A stretch of DNA of 64,000 nucleotides from Syntrophobacterales bacterium (GCA_026417655.1 JAOACS010000021.1:186001-250000), one strand, 5' to 3'; numbered from the stretch's first letter, positions 17,825 through 26,718 are shown. The notes: a model not told the origin generated them from the sequence alone. Numbers and translations: made by a program.

Positions 17825-17851
17825 TATTCGACGGTTGAGAAAAAAACTTTA
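17825..17851 (-). promoter_or_regulatory. Sigma-28 (FliA) type promoter for the flgM unit
   Basis: On the minus strand the -35 element TAAAGTTT (17851-17844) matches the enterobacterial FliA consensus at all eight positions. After exactly 11 bases comes GTCGAATA (17832-17825), matching the -10 consensus GCCGATAA at five of eight. Transcription would start near 17818, about 15 bases before the start of the DVU0524-like gene. FliA control of flgM is a well-known arrangement, which adds weight. Confidence 0.7.
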
Positions 17852-17870
17852 AAATAAATTTTGAAACCTG

Positions 17871-17886
17871 TGGAATATCTTTTGCT
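17871..17886 (+). promoter_or_regulatory. Sigma-54-like promoter upstream of the small Cys protein and GGDEF gene
   Basis: TGGAATATCTTTTGCT has the invariant GG (-24) and GC (-12) dinucleotides separated by exactly ten bases, TTGC complete, and TGG plus the A of the -24 element. It departs from consensus TGGCAC at two positions. The expected transcription start, about 12 bases after the GC, falls at the foot of the leader hairpin at 17899. No enhancer site for an activator was recognised. Confidence 0.45.
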
Positions 17887-17898
17887 AAATTACATTAT

Positions 17899-17935
17899 GC
17901 ATTCTCTCCTTCATAGAGAATGCTACTTAAGGAGG
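17899..17935 (+). promoter_or_regulatory. Leader hairpin with a segment complementary to the ribosome-binding site
   Basis: A perfect 9-bp stem (17899-17907 with 17915-17923) with a 7-base loop stands five bases before AAGGAGG (17929-17935), the ribosome-binding site of the gene at 17944. The segment CTCCTT (17906-17911), partly in the loop, is exactly complementary to AAGGAG (17929-17934). The hairpin could protect the 5' end, and a second pairing could close the ribosome-binding site. It lacks a T tract, so it is not a terminator. Confidence 0.5.
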
Positions 17936-17943
17936 TAATTAAA

Positions 17944-18186
17944 ATGTCTACCAGACAGGATAAAAAAGTTCACTGCCTCTCCTGCAAGCATCTAGGAATC
18001 ACATGGAATCCCACAACGCCATATTTTTGCCGGGCATGGTCAATACGTTCGAAAAACTACCCCTGCGAAGAGGTCTTTAACGTTTCCAGTATTACCTGTC
18101 AGAAATTTGAGCAAAAACCTGTCAACAGTTCCTCCCAGGGAAAAATAAAAAGGAAGACAAAATCTTCATTTTATAGAAGAGGTTAA
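17944..18186 (+). CDS. Small Cys-containing protein of unknown function
   Basis: An 80-residue protein with five cysteines: C11-x2-C14, C29, C41 and C52, an arrangement that could bind zinc or a metal cluster, and a basic C-terminal tail. The CxxC-K-H-x-G start, the W-N-P-x-x-P-Y-x-C middle and the C-x-x-F-E end recall short uncharacterised proteins that occur as single zinc-ribbon-like units. ATG 17944 follows a strong AAGGAGG site by 8 bases. Three bases after its stop begins the diguanylate cyclase gene, whose ribosome-binding site lies in this gene's 3' end, so the two are probably expressed together. Confidence 0.75.
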   Translation: MSTRQDKKVHCLSCKHLGITWNPTTPYFCRAWSIRSKNYPCEEVFNVSSITCQKFEQKPVNSSSQGKIKRKTKSSFYRRG

Positions 18187-18189
18187 ACC

Positions 18190-19740
18190 ATGATGGAAAA
18201 ACCGTTTCCTTGGCTTGAGATGCTTTCATCAATCATTGTTGAGGTTTCCAAAAAACTCGAAATGAAAAAGGAACCTATCACAAAGGAAACTGTTATCCAT
18301 ATTCTTGAAAACGATCCATCGCTAATACCCTCGGATCTAGTCGAAGCAACTCAAAATGTAAACGTTAGATCCAGTCATATAAAGCTTATTCAAGAGCTAG
18401 AAGAAGAACAGAAGAAAACGATAGAACTTTTCCGCTCTACCATTACAGTCCTTTCCCCCTTCCTCCAATTTTCCAATATGACCGTAGTTTCTAAAAGATT
18501 CGAAGAACTCAAGGAAAAACTCCAGGATACAGCATCCATAGATCATTTGGAGAAAGCAGTAAAGGCCCTCAAGGAAACGGTTATCCAATATGACATTAAA
18601 CCAGAGGAGCCCAAGAAGGGTATCAAAAAACTCATGGGCATATTCCATAGGGGTGATCAAGATTTTCTTAGCGAACTAAAGCCCGTCATTTCGGAACTTA
18701 TTATGATCCTTGATCCTTTAGTTTCGGAGATTCACAGGGAAAAATGGACACTCTTAAAAGAGTCCCTATGGGTCACCAAAATACCCCAAGACATTAAATC
18801 CTGGACCGCAACTCTTACGGAATTCTTGGGAAATATCATAGCCCAGGTAAACCAGGAGCGTAAGGAACTCAATGAATTCATATCCGAGTTAGGGCAAAAC
18901 CTGGTGGAAATAGAGAAAAATATCATGGCATCACTGGACCATTTTCATAGTTCTCAAGAGATGGCAAGCCAGTTTAGCTACCATCTGGATGGTCAAATTA
19001 ATGATCTTAGGCAATCTATAAACACAACGTCCAATCTAGAGGAACTTCGTAAGATACTTATAACAAAGCTTTCTTATATCAAACAGGTATTGGAAAAGAG
19101 AAGATCTCAAGAAGAAGAATACAATAAGGAATTAGAGGAACGCATTCATAAATTACAAAAGGAGTTAGCTACTATAAATGATCAAATAAAACAGGTTCAA
19201 TTCCGAGAACGTCGTCTCGCCGAAGAAATCCTTAAGGACCCATTAACGGGGATCGCTAATAGGAGAGCCTATGAAGCTCGAATAGCCGAGGAATGGGAAA
19301 GATTTAAACGCTATGGCCACATATTTTCAGTGGCAGTCTTCGATTTGGATCACTTCAAAAAGGTCAATGATGTGTATGGTCATAAGGCCGGTGACTTAGT
19401 TTTAAAGGAGATTGCTCGTCTTGTTAAATCCTCTATACGCAAGGCAGATCTTATTGCTCGGTATGGAGGTGAGGAATTCGTCATAATCTTTACAGGCACA
19501 AATGCACACGGCGCCAAGGAAGCAACGGAAAAAGTTAGACAGATAATTGAAAGCACCAAATTTGTCTTCAAAAAACAAGAAGTTCCCATAACCATAAGTG
19601 CTGGCGTATCTCAAGTTGAACCAAGCGATAAGAGCCCTATAGATGTCTTCGAAAGGGCAGACAAGGCTCTCTACATCTCAAAAAAGGGAGGCAGGAATAA
19701 AGTTTCCCTCTTTCAAGAATCGGATCAGGAGCTTACTTAA
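18190..19740 (+). CDS. Cytoplasmic diguanylate cyclase (GGDEF) with long helical N-terminus
   Basis: It would make cyclic di-GMP from two GTP. The C-terminal domain (about 345-510 of 516 residues) has DPLTGIANR near 349-357, the FDLDHFKKVND metal/nucleotide segment, and active-site GGEEF at 426-430. The inhibitory RxxD motif (RKAD) sits five residues before GGEEF, so product inhibition should work. The N-terminal about 340 residues have no membrane helix or recognisable PAS, GAF or receiver domain; they are helical and end in a coiled coil (about 295-345). The start follows GAGG at 7 bases, inside the upstream small Cys protein gene. Confidence 0.88.
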   Translation: MMEKPFPWLEMLSSIIVEVSKKLEMKKEPITKETVIHILENDPSLIPSDLVEATQNVNVRSSHIKLIQELEEEQKKTIELFRSTITVLSPFLQFSNMTVVSKRFEELKEKLQDTASIDHLEKAVKALKETVIQYDIKPEEPKKGIKKLMGIFHRGDQDFLSELKPVISELIMILDPLVSEIHREKWTLLKESLWVTKIPQDIKSWTATLTEFLGNIIAQVNQERKELNEFISELGQNLVEIEKNIMASLDHFHSSQEMASQFSYHLDGQINDLRQSINTTSNLEELRKILITKLSYIKQVLEKRRSQEEEYNKELEERIHKLQKELATINDQIKQVQFRERRLAEEILKDPLTGIANRRAYEARIAEEWERFKRYGHIFSVAVFDLDHFKKVNDVYGHKAGDLVLKEIARLVKSSIRKADLIARYGGEEFVIIFTGTNAHGAKEATEKVRQIIESTKFVFKKQEVPITISAGVSQVEPSDKSPIDVFERADKALYISKKGGRNKVSLFQESDQELT

Positions 19741-19821
19741 GATGCTTGACCCTCTAAGGATTTTATGTATTTTTGAGGAAACTCGTTATAGAACAACCTG
19801 AGAACATTTTAAGGAGGGATC

Positions 19822-20343
19822 ATGAATAAGGCAGCAACTGCACGAACGCTCGAAAAGAGTGAAGTATCCGCCAAAAGAGCCATGCCGGGGAAATATCTAA
19901 CCTTTCGTTTAGGAAACGAAGAGTATGGGATTGAGATACTCAAAGTAAAAGAAATAATAGGCATGATGCCTATAACCCCTATACCCCAAACCCCTGCATA
20001 TATTAAGGGCGTTATCAATCTAAGAGGAAAGGTTATTCCCGTAATAGATTTAAGGTTGAGATTTCACATGGAGGAAGTGCCCTATAATGAACGCACCTGC
20101 ATAATAGTTGTAGAAGTAAAGCTAGTAAACGAGCCCATCTCCATAGGAATTGTGGTGGATGCGGTGTCAGAGGTTTCTCAGATAAAAGAAGAAGAAATCG
20201 AGGTAACACCTTCATTTGGCACATCCCTTGACACGAGCTATATTCTTGGAATGGCCAAGACCGACAATTCCGTGAAAATTCTTCTCGATATAGATCAGGT
20301 ACTTACCCAAGAAGAATTGACCTCCCTGGAAAGATCCTTTTAA
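19822..20343 (+). CDS. cheW: Chemotaxis coupling protein CheW
   Basis: CheW links chemoreceptors to the CheA kinase. The 173-residue protein has a 25-residue leader and then the CheW fold: YLTFRLGNEEYGIEI near 30-44, IPQTPAYIKGVINLRGKVIPVIDLR near the middle, and VDAVSEV later. AAGGAGGG precedes the ATG. It stands alone, 80 bases after the GGDEF gene; no cheA, mcp or cheY is in the window, so its array is encoded elsewhere. Confidence 0.94.
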   Translation: MNKAATARTLEKSEVSAKRAMPGKYLTFRLGNEEYGIEILKVKEIIGMMPITPIPQTPAYIKGVINLRGKVIPVIDLRLRFHMEEVPYNERTCIIVVEVKLVNEPISIGIVVDAVSEVSQIKEEEIEVTPSFGTSLDTSYILGMAKTDNSVKILLDIDQVLTQEELTSLERSF

Positions 20344-20353
20344 GACTTTCAAA

Positions 20354-20377
20354 AGGGGTGGGTTCTACCCACTCCCT
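20354..20377. terminator. Hairpin between convergent cheW and tamA-like genes
   Basis: An inverted repeat (AGGGGTGGGT at 20354-20363 with ACCCACTCCCT at 20367-20377, allowing one G-U pair and one bulge) lies between two convergent stop codons. On the minus strand it is followed by only four T residues and on the plus strand by none, so it is a weak, possibly bidirectional terminator. Confidence 0.5.
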
Positions 20378-20397
20378 AATTCATGCTTTGAGGTCTA

Positions 20398-22311
20398 CTA
20401 AAAGGCCTGTCCTACACTAATAAAAAACTGAAAAGAGTCCGGAGGATTTTTATCTGGAGGGTTGATAGCATATCCTAGATCAGCCCGAATAGGTCCTACG
20501 ATCGTTTTATATCTAAGGCCTGCTCCTACAGAGTATCTAAGCTTATTCAGCATAAGTTCTTCACCAGAGAAGACTTGGCTCGCATCAAAAAACAAGACTC
20601 CCTCAAGATCTCTAGTGACAAATTCAAGTGGAAATCTCAAGTCCGTGTTTAGCTCAAAGATTCCCTTCCCTCCCAAAGCATTGCCCAAATCATCTAAAGG
20701 GCCCAATTTGTGGTAGGAATAACCGCGATTACTATTACTTCCCCCCGCAAAAAACCTCTTAAATATAGGGATATTGGAACCTGTTTCCGGGTTCGAAATA
20801 ATTCCCCAATGTAACCTGTTAGCAAGAACCCATCCAGGTTGAAATGGATAATATGTTCGGACCTCAAGATCGGCTCGTATATAGCTTATATCCGATCCAA
20901 GAATTTCCGACGCCCATTCTGTAGTAGTAAAAATCCTAAACCCCTTTGTGGGGTCTACCAGAGTGTCAACTCTTTCTTCCGCAAAACCAAAAATAAGGGA
21001 CGAAATGAAATAATTATCCCTTTGTCTATCAGGAATATCTGGATCATAGGGATATATGTCAAGCTTGGTTATCTTGTTAGTCTCAATATTGGGTCCAATG
21101 AACCCCCGAAGGGTAGATATAATAGGGATATTAACTTGAGGTGTAGAGAAAAAGGTTTCCGCCTCATAGCTTGTTTCGTTAGTTCGTCCTATACCCCCTC
21201 GAAACTCCATCCACCACGGATCAAGTAAAAAGTGGGGCTGAATAAACCGGCTTTCCAGCTGCTGAACCAAATTACTAGCCCTTGCCTGAACACTTAGTCT
21301 TCTAGCATCCCCCAAAAAGCGCCTAGCTTCAAACCCTACTTTGCTCCTTAAACCATCCTCAGTTCCGTATCCAATACCAGCCTTGATGGTGTAGGGTTTT
21401 GCTTCCCGAAGGGTAATCACTATCGGAAGTTTAGTATCTTCACCATCGAGCCCCTTGACGGTTATATCAACGAAGGAGAAGAGTTGGGAATCCCAGAGGC
21501 GTTTTTGACTTTCTTTTATCTTCGAAGCCCGAAAGATCTCACCCTCTTTGAAGCTAACAAGTCGAAAAATCTCCCTTGGGTCCACATACTGAATCCCCTC
21601 TATCTGTAAACGCCCGAAGGTACATCTGGGACCTATGTCTACATCAATCCAAACAAAGGCCTTACGTTCTTCCTTGAAAATCCTAGCCAATGTATCGACC
21701 TTGGCTTTGGGATAACCTTCCTCTGCAAGGTATCTTAAGATTATCTTTTCAGAGTTTCTGTAGGACTCTGTTCTAAAAATATCGCCCTCTTTCAGGGGTA
21801 AAAGCGCCTCTAATGATTTCTTAATCCCTAAATCGATACCATCTCCATTTATGGTTAACATTATATTGCTTAGTCTGGTAGGAAGGCCTTCAGAAATATT
21901 TATTACTATTCGTAAAGCCCTATCACCTACTTTCTCTACCTTGAAATCAACAATGGTGACATCGTAGAAACCTTCACTCTGGTAAAACTGCTTAAGTCTC
22001 TCAAGATCCTCCTTGAAGACCTCCTCATCGAAGGGAACATTTCGGAAGGGATGCAAGATAGTTTTTTCCTTGGTATCCATAAATTCTTTGAGTTTTGAAG
22101 CAGAAAAAGAGAGGTTTCCATTAAACCGGATTTCCCGAACCTCCAAAAGGGTTCCACTAAAGCTATATTCTGAAACCCAAAGGAGGAGGAAGACGATGAT
22201 ACCTATAAAAGGTCCCCTTATACTTATAATCCCTCCTACTCGGTAAGAGCTTACCGTTGAGATAACCATATCGGTGATATGCTCATTCTTAGTGCAGGGG
22301 CAGAGATACAT
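20398..22311 (-). CDS. tamA: TamA-like outer-membrane assembly protein (three POTRA domains + barrel)
   Basis: An Omp85-family outer-membrane protein. After an N-terminal signal sequence it shows three POTRA-like domains (roughly residues 55-135, 140-240 and 240-320 by pattern) and a 16-strand type beta-barrel ending in the aromatic terminus FISVGQAF. Three POTRAs and about 637 residues fit TamA-type proteins better than BamA, which has five. RGYSYHKLGP near 525 matches the conserved loop 6 region (VRGY/F). The N-terminus is uncertain: ATG 22311 sits close behind GGAGG, and other starts up to about 40 codons downstream are possible. No tamB follows. It ends the ndk-mltD-sir2-tol-pal run. Confidence 0.82.
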   Translation of the reverse strand: MYLCPCTKNEHITDMVISTVSSYRVGGIISIRGPFIGIIVFLLLWVSEYSFSGTLLEVREIRFNGNLSFSASKLKEFMDTKEKTILHPFRNVPFDEEVFKEDLERLKQFYQSEGFYDVTIVDFKVEKVGDRALRIVINISEGLPTRLSNIMLTINGDGIDLGIKKSLEALLPLKEGDIFRTESYRNSEKIILRYLAEEGYPKAKVDTLARIFKEERKAFVWIDVDIGPRCTFGRLQIEGIQYVDPREIFRLVSFKEGEIFRASKIKESQKRLWDSQLFSFVDITVKGLDGEDTKLPIVITLREAKPYTIKAGIGYGTEDGLRSKVGFEARRFLGDARRLSVQARASNLVQQLESRFIQPHFLLDPWWMEFRGGIGRTNETSYEAETFFSTPQVNIPIISTLRGFIGPNIETNKITKLDIYPYDPDIPDRQRDNYFISSLIFGFAEERVDTLVDPTKGFRIFTTTEWASEILGSDISYIRADLEVRTYYPFQPGWVLANRLHWGIISNPETGSNIPIFKRFFAGGSNSNRGYSYHKLGPLDDLGNALGGKGIFELNTDLRFPLEFVTRDLEGVLFFDASQVFSGEELMLNKLRYSVGAGLRYKTIVGPIRADLGYAINPPDKNPPDSFQFFISVGQAF

Positions 22312-22354
22312 CAACCTCCACAGATGGCTCTGCCCTTGTTATAATAGCTTAGAT

Positions 22355-23236
22355 CTAGTTTGACGGCGGAGAAGCTTTACCCTTGTTTAGCTCATTTAAA
22401 GCCTGTTGGGCAAGTTTAGCCTCACTGGAATTAGGATACTTCTTAACTATTTTTTCGTATAGAATTTTGGCCGCCGTTGAATCTCCTAATTTTTCCCAGG
22501 CCTTACCCTGCTTATACATAGCCATAGGAACCTTATTACCCTTCGGGTAAACATCTATTACCCTTTGGTAATTCTCGATAGCTTTAAGGAGGTTACCTCT
22601 AACGAAATGAATCTCCCCAAGCCAGAATGTGGCATCATCGGCCATAGGCGAATCGGGATACTTTTTCAAAAACTCCTGAAACCCCTTCTCTGCGGCGTTA
22701 TAGTCTTTACGATTGTATGCCGTAAGGGATTCTTCATAAAGAGACTTTTCTAAAGGAGCCTTCTGTTCAGCCTGTTCTTGGGTAGGTTTAGTAGTAGGAG
22801 CTTCCTGCTGAGGTCTTTCGGAAGTTGGAGAAGGTGGCCTTTGAGGAGGGGGAGGAGTTGGTGTTGGAGCCTTGGGAGGAGATTCTACTCTTTGTTCACT
22901 CGAAGGAGGAGCTTCCTTTATTTTACTTATCCTTTCTTGAAGTTGAGCAATTTGATTAGAAAGAAGCGAAAGTTTTTGATCGTGCTCCTCTACCCTACCC
23001 TGGACCTGTCCAATCCTACCTTTTACAGCGTCCAGCGAAGCACCCATGTCAGCAACATTTTTGGCACTGGCCTTGTAACCCTCAAGGGACTGTTCCAGTC
23101 TATAAACACGCTCTTCCAACATAAGCATTCTATGGTTAAGAGCGGAGAATTCATTACCCCCTGTAGTTATACAACCATACAGGTTAAAGATAACCAAAAG
23201 CATAACTAATAAAAGCAATCTGTAACCACCTTTCAT
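22355..23236 (-). CDS. cpoB: Tol-Pal accessory TPR protein CpoB/YbgF (lipoprotein-like)
   Basis: CpoB coordinates Tol energy with peptidoglycan synthesis during division in E. coli. The 293-residue product begins with a signal peptide that ends in a lipobox-like NLYGC (Cys22), has a trimerising coiled coil at about 30-95, a Pro/Gln-rich linker at about 105-160 and three tetratricopeptide repeats to the C-terminus (YRKDYNAAEKGFQEFLKKYP-like units). The lipobox is a difference from soluble E. coli CpoB. It follows pal by 44 bases, the classic tol-pal order. Confidence 0.9.
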   Translation of the reverse strand: MKGGYRLLLLVMLLVIFNLYGCITTGGNEFSALNHRMLMLEERVYRLEQSLEGYKASAKNVADMGASLDAVKGRIGQVQGRVEEHDQKLSLLSNQIAQLQERISKIKEAPPSSEQRVESPPKAPTPTPPPPQRPPSPTSERPQQEAPTTKPTQEQAEQKAPLEKSLYEESLTAYNRKDYNAAEKGFQEFLKKYPDSPMADDATFWLGEIHFVRGNLLKAIENYQRVIDVYPKGNKVPMAMYKQGKAWEKLGDSTAAKILYEKIVKKYPNSSEAKLAQQALNELNKGKASPPSN

Positions 23237-23280
23237 AGTTTTTTATCCTTTTTACCGGATCTCGTTAAAAAACCCCAAAA

Positions 23281-23868
23281 TTAGAAGTGAATTACAAAAT
23301 GGGCCCGTCGGTTCTTAGCCCACGAAGCCTCATCATGTCCGGTTGCAATAGGTCTTTCTTCTCCGTAACTTATCATCTGCATTCTTTCTGGGTTTATACC
23401 TAGATTCACCAAATATTGCCAAGCACTATGGGCTCGCCGCTCTCCTAGGGCAAGGTTGTATTCATTAGTTCCCCTCTCATCACAGTGCCCTTCAATGGTA
23501 ATAGTTAAGGTAGGGTATTTCTTTAGGAATTCAGCCTTCTTGGCTAGAATAGGCTTAGCATCCTCTCGTATCACGGAAGAATCAAAATCGAAATGAATAT
23601 CCTCGTTTTCAAATTGCTCCTTCTGCCTTAGGAATTCCCGCTTTTGTTCCTCCGTTGTAATACCGAGGGCTCTGAGCTTTTCATCAGTCAGTGGAGCAGA
23701 ACCAAAGGATGAGTCACCACTAGGGCTACCAGCTCCAGGCATACCTGGGCCCCCAAGTCCCGGTGGCATCGGTGGTCCTTGAACAGTCTTTTTGCCGCAT
23801 CCAGTGAAGAACAAGCCAAAAAGTAGAAAGGCTACTACCAGCTTAACTAACCAATTTTTCCTTAGCAT
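23281..23868 (-). CDS. pal: Peptidoglycan-associated lipoprotein Pal
   Basis: Pal anchors the outer membrane to peptidoglycan and is mobilised by TolB. The 195-residue precursor has a lipoprotein signal (TGC at 23-24 onward, lipobox FFTGC), a Gly/Pro-rich linker and an OmpA-like domain with HFDFDSS, the diaminopimelate-binding GHCDERGT and NxxLGERRA motifs intact. A region resembling a short helical insert (about 65-85) precedes the OmpA domain. tolB lies immediately upstream. Confidence 0.95.
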   Translation of the reverse strand: MLRKNWLVKLVVAFLLFGLFFTGCGKKTVQGPPMPPGLGGPGMPGAGSPSGDSSFGSAPLTDEKLRALGITTEEQKREFLRQKEQFENEDIHFDFDSSVIREDAKPILAKKAEFLKKYPTLTITIEGHCDERGTNEYNLALGERRAHSAWQYLVNLGINPERMQMISYGEERPIATGHDEASWAKNRRAHFVIHF

Positions 23869-23925
23869 ACTTTAGATGCCCTCCTTCGATTATGATAACG
23901 ATACTACTTACCCCCTAAGGGTTTC

Positions 23926-25242
23926 TTACATCTTTGGCGACCATGAAGGCAAAATCTGTTCACCTCCTATTTCCGTAAGCAACCTAGCATCGCTTCCATT
24001 CTTTAACATTACCCATATAGCATACCTTCCCGACCTATTCGATTGGAAAGCTATCATTCTCCCATCTGGAGACCATGTAGGCGCTTCATTGTTACCCCCG
24101 CCTGTGGTAAGTTGAATAGGCTGCGACGTTTCAGGGTTTACAACGAAAATCTGGTGATGACCATTCACTATACCCGAATAGGCTATCAAATCACCCTTTG
24201 GAGACCAGCTAGGGCTTGTATTATAATCGCCCGAAAAAGTAATGCGACGTTTAGAACCGGTGTTTACATCGTATATGTATATCTGGGGATTTCCTGACTC
24301 GTTGGAAACATAGGCAACTTTTCTCCCATCCGGAGACCATGTAGGGCTCGCCTTTATGTCCCATCCCCCACTCACCACCTTGTCCACGATAGCCCCCTGA
24401 AGATTAACCGTCACTATCTCGGGACTGCTACCGCCCTGAGATCTAGAAACAGTCACAAGCCCCCTCTGAGGATTAAAGCGGACTCCTGAAAGAACTCCAC
24501 CGAGAAAGAAATCTTGAACGTAACGGCTCGCTACATCCAAAAGACATAGGGCAGTTCTGTTGCCACGATAACCTATATAGGCGATAAATCTTCCATCGGG
24601 GCTCCAGCTTGGTGACATCGCAAGCTCTTCCTTAGGAGTAAGCAGTGTGAGATTCGATCCATCAAAATCCACCATATAAATCTTGGAAACCTTTCCCTCC
24701 TTGTTAACAAAAGCGATTTTAGTGGAAAATATCCCTCCCTCTCCCGTAAGAAGTTTTAAGATCTCATCAACAAACCGATGGATCATAAGCTTTCTATCCG
24801 ATACTTTACCATCATAGGCTTTACCGAGAAGCATTCTTCTCCCAACAACATCGAAGAAACGAAGTTCAAGATGAATATTTTGGCCGTCCGTAGAATAGGA
24901 TCCCCTAATGAGATATTCCGCCCCTCCCTGTCTAAATTGGCCAAAATCAATCTCCGCCGCGGTAACTCCAAGCTTTTGGGGATCAGCAAAAAAGGCCCTC
25001 GAATCGAGCACCTGGAAGATACCTGATATTTGAAGATCCTTTTTGGTTGTAGCGAGAAGATCTTCCGATAGGGAAGCACCTCCCCCATCCACCCTAAAAC
25101 CAGGAACGGCTATAGGAAGTTTACGAAATGAAGGATCCGTAATATCTAGATAAACTCGATCCTGTCCATAAGCTCTAAACCACGAAGTAGTCACACCAAT
25201 GAGTAGCACTAGTCCAAAGAACAGGTTAAATCTTCCTATCAT
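23926..25242 (-). CDS. tolB: Tol-Pal periplasmic beta-propeller protein TolB
   Basis: TolB is the periplasmic partner that binds Pal and the TolA C-terminus. The 438-residue precursor has a signal peptide (cleavage near residue 27), an N-terminal alpha/beta domain and a six-blade propeller whose blades carry the repeated SPxWSPDGRxIAY pattern, visible five times. Two adjacent ATGs are possible; the second (25242) is five bases behind GGAGG and the first only two, so the second was used. Confidence 0.95.
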   Translation of the reverse strand: MIGRFNLFFGLVLLIGVTTSWFRAYGQDRVYLDITDPSFRKLPIAVPGFRVDGGGASLSEDLLATTKKDLQISGIFQVLDSRAFFADPQKLGVTAAEIDFGQFRQGGAEYLIRGSYSTDGQNIHLELRFFDVVGRRMLLGKAYDGKVSDRKLMIHRFVDEILKLLTGEGGIFSTKIAFVNKEGKVSKIYMVDFDGSNLTLLTPKEELAMSPSWSPDGRFIAYIGYRGNRTALCLLDVASRYVQDFFLGGVLSGVRFNPQRGLVTVSRSQGGSSPEIVTVNLQGAIVDKVVSGGWDIKASPTWSPDGRKVAYVSNESGNPQIYIYDVNTGSKRRITFSGDYNTSPSWSPKGDLIAYSGIVNGHHQIFVVNPETSQPIQLTTGGGNNEAPTWSPDGRMIAFQSNRSGRYAIWVMLKNGSDARLLTEIGGEQILPSWSPKM

Positions 25243-25279
25243 CATGACCTCCGCACTCCAACATCAAATCTAAATCCGT

Positions 25280-26230
25280 CTATCCCTTCTTCAAATCCTT
25301 CGGCCTAAAGCGAATGCCAATTTCTTCATAAGGTGGACTATAGGACTTTGGAAAAGGAGGAAGGGGGTTCGCCTTTTGAATAGCTCTCAAGACCGACGAA
25401 TCAAAAATCTCATTTCCCGACTTCTTTTCAAAACGCATGTCCATAATATTCCCATCACGACTTATCTTAATGATAACGATCGCTTCTAGATCGTCCCTAT
25501 TCAAAAGTTCAACAGGCACAGCCCACTGACTTTGTATCGCTCTCCAAACCTCACTATAATAAAGCCTTCTGGCAAGTCCGTATTCTTCAGAACTCTGGTA
25601 GGGTCCCCCTCCCACTAGCCCACTCTGCTGCTCCCGTTGTTGTCCCCTTAGCCCTTCTGTAGTCCTTTGAGCTCCGGTCCCCTGCTGGGTTTTATTAAGG
25701 CTTTTATCCGAATCAACTTCCCTTTGTCCAGAGGTTGCTTCTTTCAAAAATTCCTTTCTCTGCTCAATAGGTTTAATATCTCTTTTCACACTGATGTTAG
25801 GGACTAAAGTTTCCCACTTTGCCGACGGTTGTTGAGCCGGTTTAGGGAGAGGCATGGAGGGAGGGGACTCAATAGGACGTAGTTCGGATTTCTGAGGAAG
25901 GCTATCTTCTATAGGCACGCTAATCTTCCTAGCTGAATAGACTGGAATAGATCCCCTGCTTTCTCCCGGTTCCTTTGATCCAGATTTTGCGAAAATTTCA
26001 CTCGCCGAAGGTGCCTTTATGCCTATTTGGGGAAGCTTTCCTATCTGATCAGCCGAAACTACTTTAACACGGTAGACCTTTATGTCAGAAAACTTCTTGG
26101 ATGGGACCAGTTTTGGTAAGGTCACAATAGCCAAACCCAAAGCTATATGGATTACGAGGGATACCACCATCCCTACAGCATAAATATGTCTCGGCTCAGA
26201 GATACCAAAAACCGATCTACTTACATCCAT
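25280..26230 (-). CDS. tolA: TolA/TonB-like energy-transducing protein
   Basis: It should span the periplasm and pass proton-motive force from TolQR to TolB-Pal. The 316-residue protein has one N-terminal membrane helix (about 17-40), a long Pro/Gln/Ser-rich linker and a C-terminal TonB/TolA-C domain at about 225-310 (VWRAIQSQWAVP, VIIKISRDGNIMDMRF, VLRAIQKANPLPP). Position between tolR and tolB identifies it as TolA although the linker is shorter than the helical one in E. coli. Confidence 0.88.
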   Translation of the reverse strand: MDVSRSVFGISEPRHIYAVGMVVSLVIHIALGLAIVTLPKLVPSKKFSDIKVYRVKVVSADQIGKLPQIGIKAPSASEIFAKSGSKEPGESRGSIPVYSARKISVPIEDSLPQKSELRPIESPPSMPLPKPAQQPSAKWETLVPNISVKRDIKPIEQRKEFLKEATSGQREVDSDKSLNKTQQGTGAQRTTEGLRGQQREQQSGLVGGGPYQSSEEYGLARRLYYSEVWRAIQSQWAVPVELLNRDDLEAIVIIKISRDGNIMDMRFEKKSGNEIFDSSVLRAIQKANPLPPFPKSYSPPYEEIGIRFRPKDLKKG

Positions 26231-26232
26231 AG

Positions 26233-26718
26233 CTATCTTTTCTGCTCAGAACGCCTTTGGGGTTGTCCACCCTCGGTTACCATTCCAATCTCTTCAACAC
26301 CAGCCTGTCGGATCTTTCCCATTACTTCCATCACAAAGCCATAGGGAAGGTTTTCATCCGCTCTTATGAAGACCCCCGCTTTACCAGCTCGGTTGGCATA
26401 AATAGCCTCTAGCTTAGGAACCAATTCCTCAAAGGCGACCTCATACTCGTTTACAAAGATTTTTCTCTCCCCATTGACTGTTATAATAAGCCTCTCCTCT
26501 TTAGATTCAATAGCCGGGGCTTGAACCTGGGGAAGCTTTACGTCAACCCCCTGCATCATCATGGGTGCTGTAACCATGAAAATGATAAGAAGCACCAGCA
26601 TCACATCCACAAAGGGGGTGACATTAATATCTGCAACTAGCGATCTAAAAACATTTCGATTATTACTGACACCACTACCCATACCAAAATCCTCTGGCAA
26701 ACTATCCTGTTTGCCCAT
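26233..26718 (-). CDS. tolR: Tol-Pal proton-channel subunit TolR
   Basis: TolR is an ExbD-type inner-membrane protein that forms the proton-conducting motor with TolQ. The 161 residues have the usual ADINVTPFVDVMLVLLIIFMV signature at about 29-49, with the critical membrane Asp, and a periplasmic domain with the conserved RADENLPYGFVMEVM segment. Its start overlaps the end of tolQ by 17 bases, which suggests coupling. Confidence 0.94.
   Translation of the reverse strand: MGKQDSLPEDFGMGSGVSNNRNVFRSLVADINVTPFVDVMLVLLIIFMVTAPMMMQGVDVKLPQVQAPAIESKEERLIITVNGERKIFVNEYEVAFEELVPKLEAIYANRAGKAGVFIRADENLPYGFVMEVMGKIRQAGVEEIGMVTEGGQPQRRSEQKR

Noticed and set aside
20398-22311. Identification as BamA
   Set aside because: Only three POTRA-like domains and about 637 residues are present; BamA would have five and about 800.
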